A stretch of 64,000 nucleotides of DNA from an uncultured Photobacterium sp. (GCF_947502415.1 NZ_CANMZV010000025.1:1-64000), one strand, 5' to 3'; counted from the stretch's first letter, positions 35,222 to 44,341 are shown. Made by a program: numbers and translations. The notes: generated by a model not told the origin, from the letters alone.

Positions 35222-36601
35222 ATGATAGAGAATTCTACTTTAGAATGGGCTCAACAAACCTTTTCGCATGCCAAGCTTGGCGATTCTAGACGTACACAAC
35301 GACTAGTCCAATTAGCCAGTGATATGGCATCTAATGTTGGAGCGTCTATTGTGCAATCCTGCCCTAATCCTGCTTCTGTTGAAGGGGCTTATCGCCTCAT
35401 TCGTAACCCTGATGTTGAAGCCAATGCGATAGCTGAAGCCGGTTTTGCGGCAACAACTAACGAGGCTGAAGCGCATGACTTATTACTTGCCCTTGAAGAC
35501 TCCACCGCTCTAACCTACACGCATAAAAGCCTCTCTAATGAACTTGGTCACGTGAACTCGGGAAATCGAACTCGAGGGATGCTAGCTCACTCTGTTTTGC
35601 TGTTCGCACCACGAGAGCAAAAGGTTGTGGGACTAATCGAACAACAGCGGTGGACGAGGGATATTGCGACTCGAGGCCGGGGGCATAAGTTCGTTAAGCG
35701 ACCGTATGAAGAGAAAGAGACCTTCAAGTGGCAACAGGCATCAACCACAATGTCTGAACGTTTAGGTAAGCTCCAAGTCCGGGTCATCTCTGTGTGCGAT
35801 AGGGAGTCAGACATCTACGAATACTTGCAGTACAAGCTTACCAGTCAGCAGCGTTTTGTTGTGCGCTCGACCTATAGTCGCTGTATTGAAGAGAGTGGCT
35901 ATAAGCTCCATGACTATGCAAAGGAACTATCCTCAGCAGGGCAGCGAATTATCCAAATTGCTCAACGAGGTGGCCGTAAAGCGCGTAAAGCAACATTAGA
36001 TGTACGCTTTGCCCCGATTACGATTAAGGTTCCGGCTAATAAATGTGGTAAGTCACTTTCTCTGTATTATGTTGGTTGTAAAGAGCAAGGTGATAGCAAC
36101 GAGAAATTGGAGTGGCACTTACTGACCTCAGAGCCTGTGACAACGACAGCGCAAGCCCAAGAGATAATCAGTTACTACGAACAGCGCTGGTTGGTTGAAG
36201 AGTTCCACAAGGCGTGGAAAAGCGATGGAACCGACGTTGAAGCACTACAACTTCAGTCAAAGGATAATCTGGAAAGGGTCGCAGTCATTCAAGCGTTTAT
36301 CGCTATCCGCTTATTACAACTTAGAGCTGATAGTCGAAAGCAAGAAAACAGTAGCTGTGAGTCTGTCTTGCCCGGAATATGCTGGAAATTATTGTGGGTC
36401 AAACAAGAAAATAAGCCCTTACCATCGACAGCCCCAGACCTAAAGTGGGCTCGAATAACACTAGCTAAGCTCGGCGGGTGGTATGACAGCAAACGAACAG
36501 GACGGCCTGGTTGGACCGCCCTGTGGCGAGGCTGGTATAAATTAGCAGCCATTCAAGAAGGATACCTTATGGCCCAATCTTTTATCTCTGGTGAGATGTG
36601 A
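35222..36601 (+). CDS. IS4-family transposase (Tn5/IS50 group)
   Basis: 459 residues, close to Tn5 transposase length. N-terminal RRTQRLVQLASDMASNVGAS with ASVEGAYRLIRN is the DNA-binding start. The DDE set appears intact: ALEDSTALTY, VISVCDRESDIYEY and the YREK signature YYEQRWLVEEFHKAWK. Probably active. Confidence 0.95.
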   Translation: MIENSTLEWAQQTFSHAKLGDSRRTQRLVQLASDMASNVGASIVQSCPNPASVEGAYRLIRNPDVEANAIAEAGFAATTNEAEAHDLLLALEDSTALTYTHKSLSNELGHVNSGNRTRGMLAHSVLLFAPREQKVVGLIEQQRWTRDIATRGRGHKFVKRPYEEKETFKWQQASTTMSERLGKLQVRVISVCDRESDIYEYLQYKLTSQQRFVVRSTYSRCIEESGYKLHDYAKELSSAGQRIIQIAQRGGRKARKATLDVRFAPITIKVPANKCGKSLSLYYVGCKEQGDSNEKLEWHLLTSEPVTTTAQAQEIISYYEQRWLVEEFHKAWKSDGTDVEALQLQSKDNLERVAVIQAFIAIRLLQLRADSRKQENSSCESVLPGICWKLLWVKQENKPLPSTAPDLKWARITLAKLGGWYDSKRTGRPGWTALWRGWYKLAAIQEGYLMAQSFISGEM

Positions 36602-36643
36602 TCAAGAGACAGCCTAAGGCTCCCTTTTGTATACTAGGTTTCT

Positions 36644-36874
36644 CTATTTTTCATAGAGCGGTTTGACTGTGCCATAAGGCTCGCCGTCATCCCAATGATA
36701 TTCGGTATCCTCGCAAACACTCCCGAACTTAACACGTCTTCCGACAAAGGCCTCTCCGTTCCAAACGGCCTCATCGAAATTTCTTGCTTCACAAATATAA
36801 GTTTTACCAACTACCAATTTGTCCTTTGTTAAGTATTTCTCATTGCGAGTGATCTCCTGACGCTTGTTATCCAT
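36644..36874 (-). CDS. Small protein of unknown function
   Basis: 76 residues from the ATG at 36874, which follows GAGGGGGGAATC. Soluble, rich in charged residues; short beta-type domain (KLVVGKTYICEARNFDEAVW). It ends just before the hairpin that carries the IS50-like insertion. Confidence 0.6.
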   Translation of the reverse strand: MDNKRQEITRNEKYLTKDKLVVGKTYICEARNFDEAVWNGEAFVGRRVKFGSVCEDTEYHWDDGEPYGTVKPLYEK

Positions 36875-36885
36875 GATTCCCCCCT

Positions 36886-36910
36886 CAAAGAAAAACCGGC
36901 CCGAAGGCCG
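36886..36910 (-). terminator. Terminator after the GHKL ATPase gene
   Basis: CGGCC-TTCG-GGCCG hairpin on the minus strand followed by GGTTTTTCTTT. Confidence 0.8.
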
Positions 36911-36927
36911 ATTACGTGTACCTGGTA

Positions 36928-38496
36928 TCAACTATCCTTACAGACAATTTCACCATCGATAATAGACACCGTTATCTGGTGGCCTTCAAGTTTAATGCGA
37001 ATATCGTCATTCATTGCACACTTCAGCACCTCGCAAAGAAGATCGGCTTTTGTCTTGCAGCGAAGCTGTACCAAAACATTCTCCAGCCACTCCTCTCGTG
37101 TTTCGAGAAGATGATCATTTAACGTATCATCATCAACGAAATACTCGGAATGCTGTATAACTAGCCCAGTACGCTCATTTGCAGGAACGATATGCCGGTC
37201 CCCATCGAAGAACGCATCACCGTCGATAACAAACTCGCCGAAAGGCCCCGATAGTGTATAGCTCTCACACAGCTGCAGACGTGTATAGTTGATTGTCTGC
37301 ACTGGCTGCGGGCTGTTGAGCACCACTTCAATATCATGGTCGCTCAGGGACTGCACATGCTCATTCAGCCAATGGTTTTCTGGCAAATTACGGCATAGTT
37401 CCAGCGCGCCAACCTCGCGGATATACATTGGCACCGTGAATGGTTCTTCAACATCCCAACACTGGTCCTCAAACACTTTTTTCGACAAAATCTCGTCACG
37501 GTGAAGGACTTCACCGACCCAGCTACGGCCAGTATGCTGTGTCACTGGGGACGGATACTCTTCAGTGTCGAAGAAAAACCGCGGTGGCAAATAATCGAAA
37601 TTTACCAACATGTCGGGTAGATAAACAGACAATAGTTCTTCGTACTTATGTACAAAAGCCTTGTCATCCGCCATCTCGGCTCGCTGTACCATGACTTCAT
37701 TTTCCACCAGCTTCTTGACTGCTGTATTGACCTTATTACGAACTACTTCCCTATCAAGAATGGCGTCACGGTCAGGCATTCTCGCCTTCACTTTTGTCGA
37801 GTCCAGCTTAACGATATTGACGCGGTCATAGTGGCGAATAAAGCCCATATTGGACACACAAGTCATTTCGTGCGCCTGTAGATAGGCCGCAGTAGACAAC
37901 GTCAGTTTGGGATTGATATAAACCGCACCCAACTCAAACTGGCACTCACGGTAGCCTTTTTCCAGAAGAGAGGTATTGCTCAGTGGTCTCTCCAACTCTT
38001 CACCGTTGAACCAGACTTCAATCTCCTGCGCGGTTGCAATGCAATTGAGGTCATACTTAATCTGCTCAAGCCCTTTCAGGCCCATCAAGATGATCTCAGT
38101 ACCTTCACATTGTTCAGCCTCGACAATCTCAATCGGTTCGCCGGCTAGTATTGATGCTGTGGAAGCTTTGATAGACTTCCCCTTGCTACGGATTTCAATC
38201 GCTTCACAGCAATACAGCGTGATAATAAAGCCGAAACCAAACGCGTCTTCTGCGTCAATGGTCTCTTTATCCCAGCCGCTCTGCGCTACAGTCAACACCG
38301 ATGACAAATCATTGATCCCGCAGCCATAGTCACGAACCACGAGATCATTTAACATCACGCTAAACTCAATCTTGTTCGAACCCGCACGCCTGGCATTCTG
38401 GATCAGCTCCCCAAAAACCTTGCGGCGATCAGTAAAGATATTTTCCAGCTTGGCGAGGAAATTATTGGTATTAACTGAAAGTGATACAGTTTTCAT
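36928..38496 (-). CDS. GHKL-type ATPase (Hsp90/MutL/histidine-kinase fold)
   Basis: 522 residues. N-terminal ATPase: N-box FGELIQNARRAGSNKIEF (about 28-45), G1 box RDYGCGIND (55-63) and G2-like DAFGFGF (84-90). The remainder is not recognised and lacks an HNH, MutL endonuclease or kinase motif. The family includes MORC-like and Hsp90-like proteins that close on ATP. The upstream spacer holds CCCAGAGGG/CCCTCTGGG. Confidence 0.8.
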   Translation of the reverse strand: MKTVSLSVNTNNFLAKLENIFTDRRKVFGELIQNARRAGSNKIEFSVMLNDLVVRDYGCGINDLSSVLTVAQSGWDKETIDAEDAFGFGFIITLYCCEAIEIRSKGKSIKASTASILAGEPIEIVEAEQCEGTEIILMGLKGLEQIKYDLNCIATAQEIEVWFNGEELERPLSNTSLLEKGYRECQFELGAVYINPKLTLSTAAYLQAHEMTCVSNMGFIRHYDRVNIVKLDSTKVKARMPDRDAILDREVVRNKVNTAVKKLVENEVMVQRAEMADDKAFVHKYEELLSVYLPDMLVNFDYLPPRFFFDTEEYPSPVTQHTGRSWVGEVLHRDEILSKKVFEDQCWDVEEPFTVPMYIREVGALELCRNLPENHWLNEHVQSLSDHDIEVVLNSPQPVQTINYTRLQLCESYTLSGPFGEFVIDGDAFFDGDRHIVPANERTGLVIQHSEYFVDDDTLNDHLLETREEWLENVLVQLRCKTKADLLCEVLKCAMNDDIRIKLEGHQITVSIIDGEIVCKDS

Positions 38497-38628
38497 TAGT
38501 GTTACCTCTCATTGATTAAAATATCGAGGACACACCATTCCCAGAGGGATCAATCGGTGGCCCTCTGGGTTCTGATAAATTCGTTTGCTAAGGATTAACC
38601 CCTTAAAACGAGTTTTACTAAATTTGAG

Positions 38629-38976
38629 TTAATAAAAGCATGAGTAATAAACCTTGCGGTCATTACTTAGTACGTTACGTACCAACCGAACCGCATGCAG
38701 AACTTTGGGTATATCTGCATCATGGTGAGTTCCCCAGCGGGGATTGCATGCTTCCTTGTTAATCGCTCCATTCTTAATAGTCGATTCAAGCTCATCGAGT
38801 AGCTCTGATGTGATTTGCAGACACCTTTGGTTCAAAGGGTACTTCTTGCCACTTCTCTGCCACTGCCTTGCCATAAAGCCCTGTAATACAGGTATTTCAA
38901 TATGACTAGCTATCACCTTCAGATTTCTTCTGGGTTCTTCTTGTGGTTCAACAAGCCAGGATTGATATAAGCACAT
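38629..38976 (-). CDS. Protein of unknown function
   Basis: 115 residues, leader AACCTGGAGATACC. Helical and basic, with several Arg/Lys. It contains LNQRCLQITSELLDELEST and ends KVYYSCFY. Family not recognised. Confidence 0.55.
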   Translation of the reverse strand: MCLYQSWLVEPQEEPRRNLKVIASHIEIPVLQGFMARQWQRSGKKYPLNQRCLQITSELLDELESTIKNGAINKEACNPRWGTHHDADIPKVLHAVRLVRNVLSNDRKVYYSCFY

Positions 38977-39036
38977 AGTGGTATCTCCAGGTTAGTAAAG
39001 GGAATTGGAACGAACGGAATCATCCTCAGCCATTAA

Positions 39037-39318
39037 TCAGCAGCTAAAGGATTCGAGCCGGTATTCCTGATAGTCAGGGTGGCAGAGAAAGCTCTCTGAC
39101 CATTTCCGCTCCACTTTGGTGAGACCCACCAGTGGCAACATATCTACGATGTAGTAAGCGATTTCCAAGCCCTCAGCGTTGAAAAAATGCCAGCTGAACA
39201 GGGTTTGACCATCTACCACATACCGTCGGGCAGTAACTGCGCCCAGATCAATTGCTTCAAGCAACATACCAGGGGCAAGCCGGACTGAATTTAAAGCCAT
39301 ATGGTTAAGTGATTTCAT
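39037..39318 (-). CDS. Small protein of unknown function
   Basis: 93 residues from the ATG at 39318, which follows CTGGAGGAACACAAC. Beta-rich, contains ARRYVVDGQTLFSWHFF. The spacer to the upstream gene holds the hairpin CCGGGAAACA/TGTTTCCCGG. Confidence 0.6.
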   Translation of the reverse strand: MKSLNHMALNSVRLAPGMLLEAIDLGAVTARRYVVDGQTLFSWHFFNAEGLEIAYYIVDMLPLVGLTKVERKWSESFLCHPDYQEYRLESFSC

Positions 39319-39404
39319 GTTGTGTTCCTCCAGAAAGTTACCGGGAAACACATCACCCCTCTCGGGAATAATGTTTCCCGGTAGGGTAGAAAACCAAAAC
39401 AGGT

Positions 39405-39803
39405 TTAGTGGGTTAAGACGTTACGCGAACGGCAGAGTGAATCGAAATCGAACAGCTTGGGTGACACTGCCGTTTTTCTCTCTTCACGTTTACCGCGAGC
39501 TCGCTCACGTTCACACGCCCGGCAATGGCTATAACATCCATCGCAGGCGGCTTTGTTGCAGTTGAAAAACTCACGCGTGTAAGGAAGAAAGTCATCGCAG
39601 CGCTGGCAATAACGCTCCAGGCAATCTTCTCCAAATCGCATCAGGTTCTTCTTCCGGCGCATTTCGAATAACCTTTCGGTTAAAGTGAATGGCATCGGGG
39701 TCAATGTAATGGCAAGCTCAAAAGGGTTGAGTCCTAACCTTTCGGCAATCTCTTCCACTGTCCTGCCTTCACACTGTAGGTGGCGAATCTTGACCATATC
39801 CAT
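39405..39803 (-). CDS. Helix-turn-helix protein with a Cys-rich zinc-binding C-terminus
   Basis: 132 residues from the ATG at 39803, which follows GGAGGCTGATT. N-terminal HLQCEGRTVEEIAERLGLNPFE looks like a helix-turn-helix. The C-terminal half has CQRC, then CNKAACDGCYSHCRAC, eight or more Cys that could hold two zinc ions, followed by a basic stretch (ERERARGKREERK). A transcription or DNA-binding regulator is plausible. It starts 2 bp after the DUF1281-like gene stop, so it shares that operon. Confidence 0.6.
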   Translation of the reverse strand: MDMVKIRHLQCEGRTVEEIAERLGLNPFELAITLTPMPFTLTERLFEMRRKKNLMRFGEDCLERYCQRCDDFLPYTREFFNCNKAACDGCYSHCRACERERARGKREERKTAVSPKLFDFDSLCRSRNVLTH

Positions 39804-39805
39804 AA

Positions 39806-40753
39806 TCAGCCTCCGTAACCGCAACCTTCAAAATGCTGAACGGTATAGTCAGGGCCAACAACTTCATGGTCCTCACAGTCATCATCATCGTCATCCTCTT
39901 CAGACGCCACAGGCGCCCACTCAAGAGAATCAGATGCTCCGCTGATAGCGTTGCCGTCTTCATAGATATAGAATCCCGTGAAATCACAGCCCTGCTCAAC
40001 GAAGTAATGATTGACGGTAAGACTGAACTCCTCAGATAGCCTTTGTCCTAGCGGTAAAGCCGGTGACCAGGCTGACTCGAAATAGAAAGACAGCTCACGG
40101 CCCTCACGTTCTACATTGTGAACTTCCACAATCGACCACTTTGTACCGCAACGGTTAACAGCATCGTCATACCCGGAGCTAACGCCCTTGAGAAATTTGC
40201 CGTTAAATCCGTTGAGTTCGACCAAAACAGACGGTGGCACAATGAGATCGATGTCCAAGTGGCCATCACATCCCTCACCTTTCCATTCAATTTCCGTGTC
40301 GAACCAGTTGCTACAATCAGCACTGCCGAACGATCCCGTCCAATCAAACTTCTTCTCGGCAAAAATTGCTTCGCAACGTTGCTTTTGATTATCCGTCAGG
40401 TCGTCGTATTTCAAAGACGATATGCCGGTCTGCAGGTAGAGTTGGTAGATCGTAAACACGTTATCTGTATTCAGTTCAGCGTTGGCATTGAGCATGTCAA
40501 TCCACTGCTGGAAAGCCTGATTGGCTGTATTGTCCTCACCGCCACCGTTGCTGACTAACGCTGGGTAGGGATCGAACTTACAGACCTTGGTTGGCTTTAA
40601 AATACCTATCACGCCAGCTATGAATATCTTGATAGACATGTCACGGGCAGCTTTCTGATAGGACTGAATAGTTCCATTGATAACATTTTCAATGTAATCA
40701 AGATGCTTTTCGTCACCAGTAATGATGAGTTTGTTATTACACCAATTAGGCAT
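39806..40753 (-). CDS. DUF1281-like plasmid protein
   Basis: 315 residues. Begins MPNWCNNKLIITGDEKHL, the hallmark of DUF1281/Api92-like ferredoxin-fold proteins found on conjugative plasmids and phages. A central part with WFDTEIEWKGEGC fits the same family. The C-terminus is acidic (EEDDDDDDCEDHE). Biochemical function unknown; such genes cluster with anti-restriction and SSB genes in plasmid leading regions. Leader TTAACTGGAGGATTCC; operon headed by structured element copy C. Confidence 0.8.
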   Translation of the reverse strand: MPNWCNNKLIITGDEKHLDYIENVINGTIQSYQKAARDMSIKIFIAGVIGILKPTKVCKFDPYPALVSNGGGEDNTANQAFQQWIDMLNANAELNTDNVFTIYQLYLQTGISSLKYDDLTDNQKQRCEAIFAEKKFDWTGSFGSADCSNWFDTEIEWKGEGCDGHLDIDLIVPPSVLVELNGFNGKFLKGVSSGYDDAVNRCGTKWSIVEVHNVEREGRELSFYFESAWSPALPLGQRLSEEFSLTVNHYFVEQGCDFTGFYIYEDGNAISGASDSLEWAPVASEEDDDDDDCEDHEVVGPDYTVQHFEGCGYGG

Positions 40754-40801
40754 AAGGGAATCCTCCAGTTAAAGAGTTGTATAGGGATATACAGGGGTTA
40801 T

Positions 40802-40887
40802 TGACCGAGGTATGCGGTCAGGCATGAACGTCGCTGGGCGACGGTGACCAGAGCTGGGTCACGGCAGGGTGTCAAAGTGATATTGAC
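40802..40887 (-). ncRNA. Four-hairpin structured leader element, copy C
   Basis: Plus-strand reading: TGACCG/CGGTCA, CGTCGC/GCGACG (loop TGG), GTGACC/GGTCAC (loop AGAGCTG), GTCAA/TTGAC. Linkers GGCATGAA and GGCAGGG. It lies 49 bp before the DUF1281-like start. Confidence 0.85.
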
Positions 40888-40900
40888 GGTTGGAGTAGTA

Positions 40901-40957
40901 ATTATTGAGCACCGGCAAGATACCGGTACTCATTAGTCAGGGGATATTTCGTGATTA
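40901..40957 (-). promoter_or_regulatory. Promoter cassette C: -10-like hexamer and 26 bp upstream box
   Basis: AATAAT on the minus strand at 40901-40906, and the box ATTAGTCAG...CGTGATTA (plus-strand reading) at 40932-40957. Transcription would begin a few bases before the structured element. No -35 match, so activator dependence is inferred. Confidence 0.6.
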
Positions 40958-40966
40958 AGGGGTATC

Positions 40967-41614
40967 TTAGGCAATCTCGGGAGACTGGAGGAGGTAGTGC
41001 TGACGCCCGGGCTTGCGACTCAGTACGTCAATGTTGGCAATCATAATTTCATCCGGTACTGCCGGCTTACCGTATATTCTTTCCAGATAATCAAGCTTGT
41101 GAAGAATTTGAATATAGGCTGCCGCACAATTCACAGGGTTAAGTTCCTCGCAGATATACCGGCACCCTTTTAAAGGGTTGTCATCGTCAATGCGCGACAG
41201 GTAAGTATCCTCGATCCTGGCCATTGTAATGCTGCCCGTGCCCAGGCATGGCTCGTAAAAATCATATACCCGGCCACCAGCGAGCGATGATAGTAAGCGG
41301 CTGACCTCTGCCGGTGTGGGGAAAAACTGCTGGTGCTTATATATCCCCATCTCGCCAAGCAGGTCGCCAATAGGATCGTGATACCCGGTGGCCATCAGGC
41401 GTGAGAGCTCATGGCTGAGTTCAATAGCTACGCTGTTAAAGGCGTCATTTTCAAACTCAGGCCTTGATACTGGATATAACTCGCTGTGTCTGAACGCCCA
41501 CTCAAGGATGAAGTGCGAAAAAGCACTATCCATTGAAAATCTGTAACGCCACTTCTCGATAATATTAAGGGCTGACGATAAAGATGGCTTGGTCTGGGTG
41601 ATCGGTAATGTCAT
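40967..41614 (-). CDS. Class I SAM methyltransferase-like protein lacking the catalytic motif
   Basis: 215 residues from the ATG at 41614, which follows GGGAGATATACAC. QFFPTPAEVSRLL then YEPCLGTGSITMARIE is the FxxP and motif I arrangement of N6-adenine/HsdM-type DNA methyltransferases. The protein ends at about the point where the (N/D)PPY motif should begin (IMIANIDVLSR and about 16 residues), so the usual catalytic motif is absent. It could be a SAM-binding decoy, a regulator or a decayed enzyme. No frame continues it downstream. Confidence 0.65.
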   Translation of the reverse strand: MTLPITQTKPSLSSALNIIEKWRYRFSMDSAFSHFILEWAFRHSELYPVSRPEFENDAFNSVAIELSHELSRLMATGYHDPIGDLLGEMGIYKHQQFFPTPAEVSRLLSSLAGGRVYDFYEPCLGTGSITMARIEDTYLSRIDDDNPLKGCRYICEELNPVNCAAAYIQILHKLDYLERIYGKPAVPDEIMIANIDVLSRKPGRQHYLLQSPEIA

Positions 41615-41820
41615 GTGTATATCTCCCTGTCTGTCCTGGTCTGGAGATACACCAGACAAACGAAATAGATATACCGGCGCTTATAATCACAGGACATTCA
41701 CTAGCAGAATACGTAATCTAAAAAGGCTCTTATTCGCTAGAGTTACGTTGAGCGCATTAATAAAATAGGTGGCGGTGATAACGAATAAATAATCGGTAAG
41801 CTCGATTTTGGAGAGAATGA

Positions 41821-42096
41821 ATGATGGTTGCTATTGGAAATAAAAGACCCGATACGGACAGTGACGGCAAGCAAATAAGAGATAGTGATTTAATTACGAT
41901 CAGCTCAAACGGTAATACCGTCTATGTGATTGTTGATGATTCGGTTGAATACCAGGCTCGGCCAGCCAAACCTGAAGACTGTAGCAATAAAAAGTGGCTT
42001 AGTCGGCTTGATTGGAGTACAGCGACGCTAATCGAGTCACGGGGCGGGGATCCGGAAGAGGAAATTGATGAAGGCGGGATTGAATGGGGTGGCTAA
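41821..42096 (+). CDS. Small acidic protein of unknown function
   Basis: 91 residues, GGAG 6 bases upstream. Short beta-type domain (SSNGNTVYVIVDDSVEYQARP) and an acidic Gly-rich tail (GGDPEEEIDEGGIEWGG). It diverges from the methyltransferase-like gene. Family not recognised. Confidence 0.55.
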   Translation: MMVAIGNKRPDTDSDGKQIRDSDLITISSNGNTVYVIVDDSVEYQARPAKPEDCSNKKWLSRLDWSTATLIESRGGDPEEEIDEGGIEWGG

Positions 42097-42425
42097 AACA
42101 CCATAGACACTTCTGCTCTCACTGAAGATAACTGAACCCGGGCATATGCTGTGGCACCTGAGTATTGTATCGGCTTAATCCACGCCCTATACGATACCAC
42201 CAACGTACAATTTCTGATCAATCAGTGAATTAGGTATTGCAAGTTATCGAATACTGATTATTATTCGTGACGCCTGAGGACATACGAAAACTATGGACAA
42301 AGGGTATCTGGCGAGATACTGCCCCGCTCACTTTCGGTCAGTACGCAATCACTGCATTCGACATTCGCATTTTTGTTATGTGCAGGTGTAACGAGCGGAA
42401 CACGACGGCACACGAGTAATTAAAA
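42097..42425 (+). other. Intergenic region before the 258-residue gene
   Basis: 329 bases with no gene. Several short dyads are present but none is strong. Presumably the promoter region of 42426-43202. Confidence 0.35.
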
Positions 42426-43202
42426 ATGCAGCAAATTCAAGTTACCAATAAAGCAGAGCTTTTCGCCTTCCGTCAATATTTCAAAGAATTCCTGTCCAAA
42501 GAGTTAAGCCTCGATCTGGGTGAGCGTAAGCTAAATGAAAAATGCGCACATTTTCTTGGCTATAAGGACTGGAACACTGCTGTCGGGATGTTATCAGACA
42601 AGACAGCCAACCCTCTTCTTAAATACAAAGACCGCCTTATCACATTGATGTGTGCTTCTGGCTTTACAACCGAACGTAATATTGCAAACGTCGTTGTTGA
42701 TATTCACATATACGGTGAAAATGATTTTCTCGGAGGCATGAATTATCACAGCCTATCGCGTGAGGATGCTTCAATTCTTGGTGAGGTCTTATGGTGGTTA
42801 AACACAAAGCCAGAAGATAAGGAAAGCAGCGATGTAATGGCCGAACTAAGGTCTTACGAGTCTAGCAAACCCTACGGTATAAAGAGTACCGATGAACTGT
42901 TTGAATACTATACGGGATTAGGCCTGACTGTTACTCCCGAAATTAAGAGAAAAGCGGCCTGCTTACAGCTAACGGAGGGGAATATCGCATTCGTGCCCTT
43001 TCCTCACGTTAACGAGGAGCACTGCGGTGTTTATGGCCACCATGTAATAATTAACGGAAAACAGTTCTCTGATTCCTTTATAGTGAACACCAATAACCAT
43101 GAAAAGAAGAAGGTCGTCGAATTTCGTAAGCCAATTGAAGGTATTGAGGTCAATGTAGTGCTTAGTGATCTTCTTCGACTGACCGAGGATCACCAGATTT
43201 AA
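42426..43202 (+). CDS. Protein of unknown function
   Basis: 258 residues; no strong ribosome site. The opening helical domain (FKEFLSKELSLDLGERKLNEK... LGYKDWNTAVGML) resembles N-terminal domains of glyoxalase-superfamily-type plasmid proteins and the start of the product of 5639-6415. The rest is beta-rich (YGHHVIINGKQFSDSFIV). No catalytic motif recognised. Ends at a bidirectional terminator. Confidence 0.6.
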   Translation: MQQIQVTNKAELFAFRQYFKEFLSKELSLDLGERKLNEKCAHFLGYKDWNTAVGMLSDKTANPLLKYKDRLITLMCASGFTTERNIANVVVDIHIYGENDFLGGMNYHSLSREDASILGEVLWWLNTKPEDKESSDVMAELRSYESSKPYGIKSTDELFEYYTGLGLTVTPEIKRKAACLQLTEGNIAFVPFPHVNEEHCGVYGHHVIINGKQFSDSFIVNTNNHEKKKVVEFRKPIEGIEVNVVLSDLLRLTEDHQI

Positions 43203-43215
43203 GTTAATGGTTAGT

Positions 43216-43239
43216 CATGCTGCCCAATCGGGCAGCATG
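43216..43239. terminator. Bidirectional hairpin between convergent genes
   Basis: Perfect 10 bp stem CATGCTGCCC / GGGCAGCATG with loop AATC. Confidence 0.75.
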
Positions 43240-43248
43240 AAATTAGAT

Positions 43249-43674
43249 TTAAAACAGTGTCACAATGCTGATAATAAAGCCGATAACTCCCAACACGCCG
43301 CCAATCGTCGCTAGACGAAATGCCAGCTTGTTGTTCAGCTCCGACTCAAACCACAACCAGCGTCCGATCTCGACCATATTTGCTCGCCTTACGACAAAGC
43401 GACCTTCACCGTACTTGGCAAAGAGCCCATCGATAGCGTCATAGTCGAGAGCCAACGTGTGCCTCTGTAATCCTTTAACAGTCCCAGGGTTCCCCATTAC
43501 ATAACGGACCACCCAACGGCCATTTTCCAGATTTTCAATCACCACAGGCTCGCGGCGAAAGAACTTGGTTTCATCCTTGCGCTGACTGTCGATATTGCTG
43601 TTCTCTACCCTGACAATCATTGCCCCGGCATCATGATCGGGGAGCCGGATGAGATTAGTCATTTCCATCATCAC
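43249..43674 (-). CDS. Tail-anchored membrane protein
   Basis: 141 residues with one C-terminal membrane segment (LATIGGVLGVIGFIISIVTLF) ending at the last residue, so the soluble N-terminal domain should face the cytoplasm. Its start overlaps the stop of the next gene upstream by 4 bp. Family not recognised. Confidence 0.6.
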   Translation of the reverse strand: MMMEMTNLIRLPDHDAGAMIVRVENSNIDSQRKDETKFFRREPVVIENLENGRWVVRYVMGNPGTVKGLQRHTLALDYDAIDGLFAKYGEGRFVVRRANMVEIGRWLWFESELNNKLAFRLATIGGVLGVIGFIISIVTLF

Positions 43675-44189
43675 GCGACCTCCTTGTTATTGATGGCAAT
43701 AAGCTGCTCGATAGCCTGCTTCATAATGATTTCCATCACCGGCTGCTTGCCTTTAAACCACTTGTACCATACCGTCCAGCTTGTGGTGGTCGGGCAGTGT
43801 GGTGCAGGCACCAAGCCAAGTGTCGTTACATTACTGTCACCGAGCAGTGCTGATACTGCGTCAATCAGTGCCCTAGCAGAAGCAAAGCGCTTCACGTCAA
43901 ATGGCATTTCATTTGCCAACTTCTCGCACTCACTTCGGCCAATGCTGGTAATCGAAGTGTCAGTGACAAGAAAAATGGCAATATTGCTCTGACTTAACCA
44001 ATGGGTTACCAGTCGAGGATCAACACCAGACTTAATCGGGAACAACTGACTACCAGCTTCTTTCAATACCCACAGCCAGGTGCGCTTCGGGTATTTGTTC
44101 ATAAGCAGGTGATCAAGGTCCAGGTCATCCTTGAATACCTTTGGCAGGCCAACAAGGGTCGAGATGTTTTTCAAATCTTGTAGATTCAT
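43671..44189 (-). CDS. Protein of unknown function
   Basis: 172 residues from the ATG at 44189, which follows CAACTGGAGGAATCCCC. Mixed alpha/beta; no membrane segment. Contains HWLSQSNIAIFLVTDTSITSI and a helical C-terminus. Coupled to the tail-anchored protein gene. Family not recognised. Confidence 0.6.
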   Translation of the reverse strand: MNLQDLKNISTLVGLPKVFKDDLDLDHLLMNKYPKRTWLWVLKEAGSQLFPIKSGVDPRLVTHWLSQSNIAIFLVTDTSITSIGRSECEKLANEMPFDVKRFASARALIDAVSALLGDSNVTTLGLVPAPHCPTTTSWTVWYKWFKGKQPVMEIIMKQAIEQLIAINNKEVA

Positions 44190-44341
44190 GGGGATTCCTC
44201 CAGTTGATTCTCTTTGATGTGGGTGCATCAAAGGTAGGGGTAACTTGGGAGTCGAAAACTCCCAAGAAATAAAGCTGCGCCAGGTTATTGCTACTGCAAG
44301 ATGTCCCGGCCAGCCAATTACTTAATAACGTAAGACGTTAA

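Larger units (their letters stand above)
35115..36611 (+). mobile_element. IS4-family (IS50-like) insertion sequence
   Basis: 1.5 kb. The left end CTGTCTCTTATACACAAGT closely matches Tn5/IS50-type ends, and the right end is its imperfect inverse (GTGATCAAGAGACAG). GCCTAAGGC flanks both sides (35106-35114 and 36612-36620), a 9 bp duplication; the border is ambiguous by one base. The target was the loop and upper stem of an AAAAGGGAGCC-TAA-GGCTCCCTTTT terminator hairpin. Confidence 0.92.

Noticed and set aside
40801-40829. TTGACC of hairpin 1 as a rightward -35 promoter element
   Set aside because: No TATAAT-like hexamer at 16-18 bp in any copy and no rightward gene follows. The match comes from the stem sequence.
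40802-40887. Structured element as a tRNA or tRNA-like gene
   Set aside because: Two hairpins have 7 nt loops, but there is no closing acceptor stem or T-arm and four hairpins follow in series.
44215-44275. Possible seventh copy of the four-hairpin element
   Set aside because: TTTGATG/CATCAAA and CTTGGGAGT/ACTCCCAAG hairpins are present, but the conserved linkers and CTG loop are absent.
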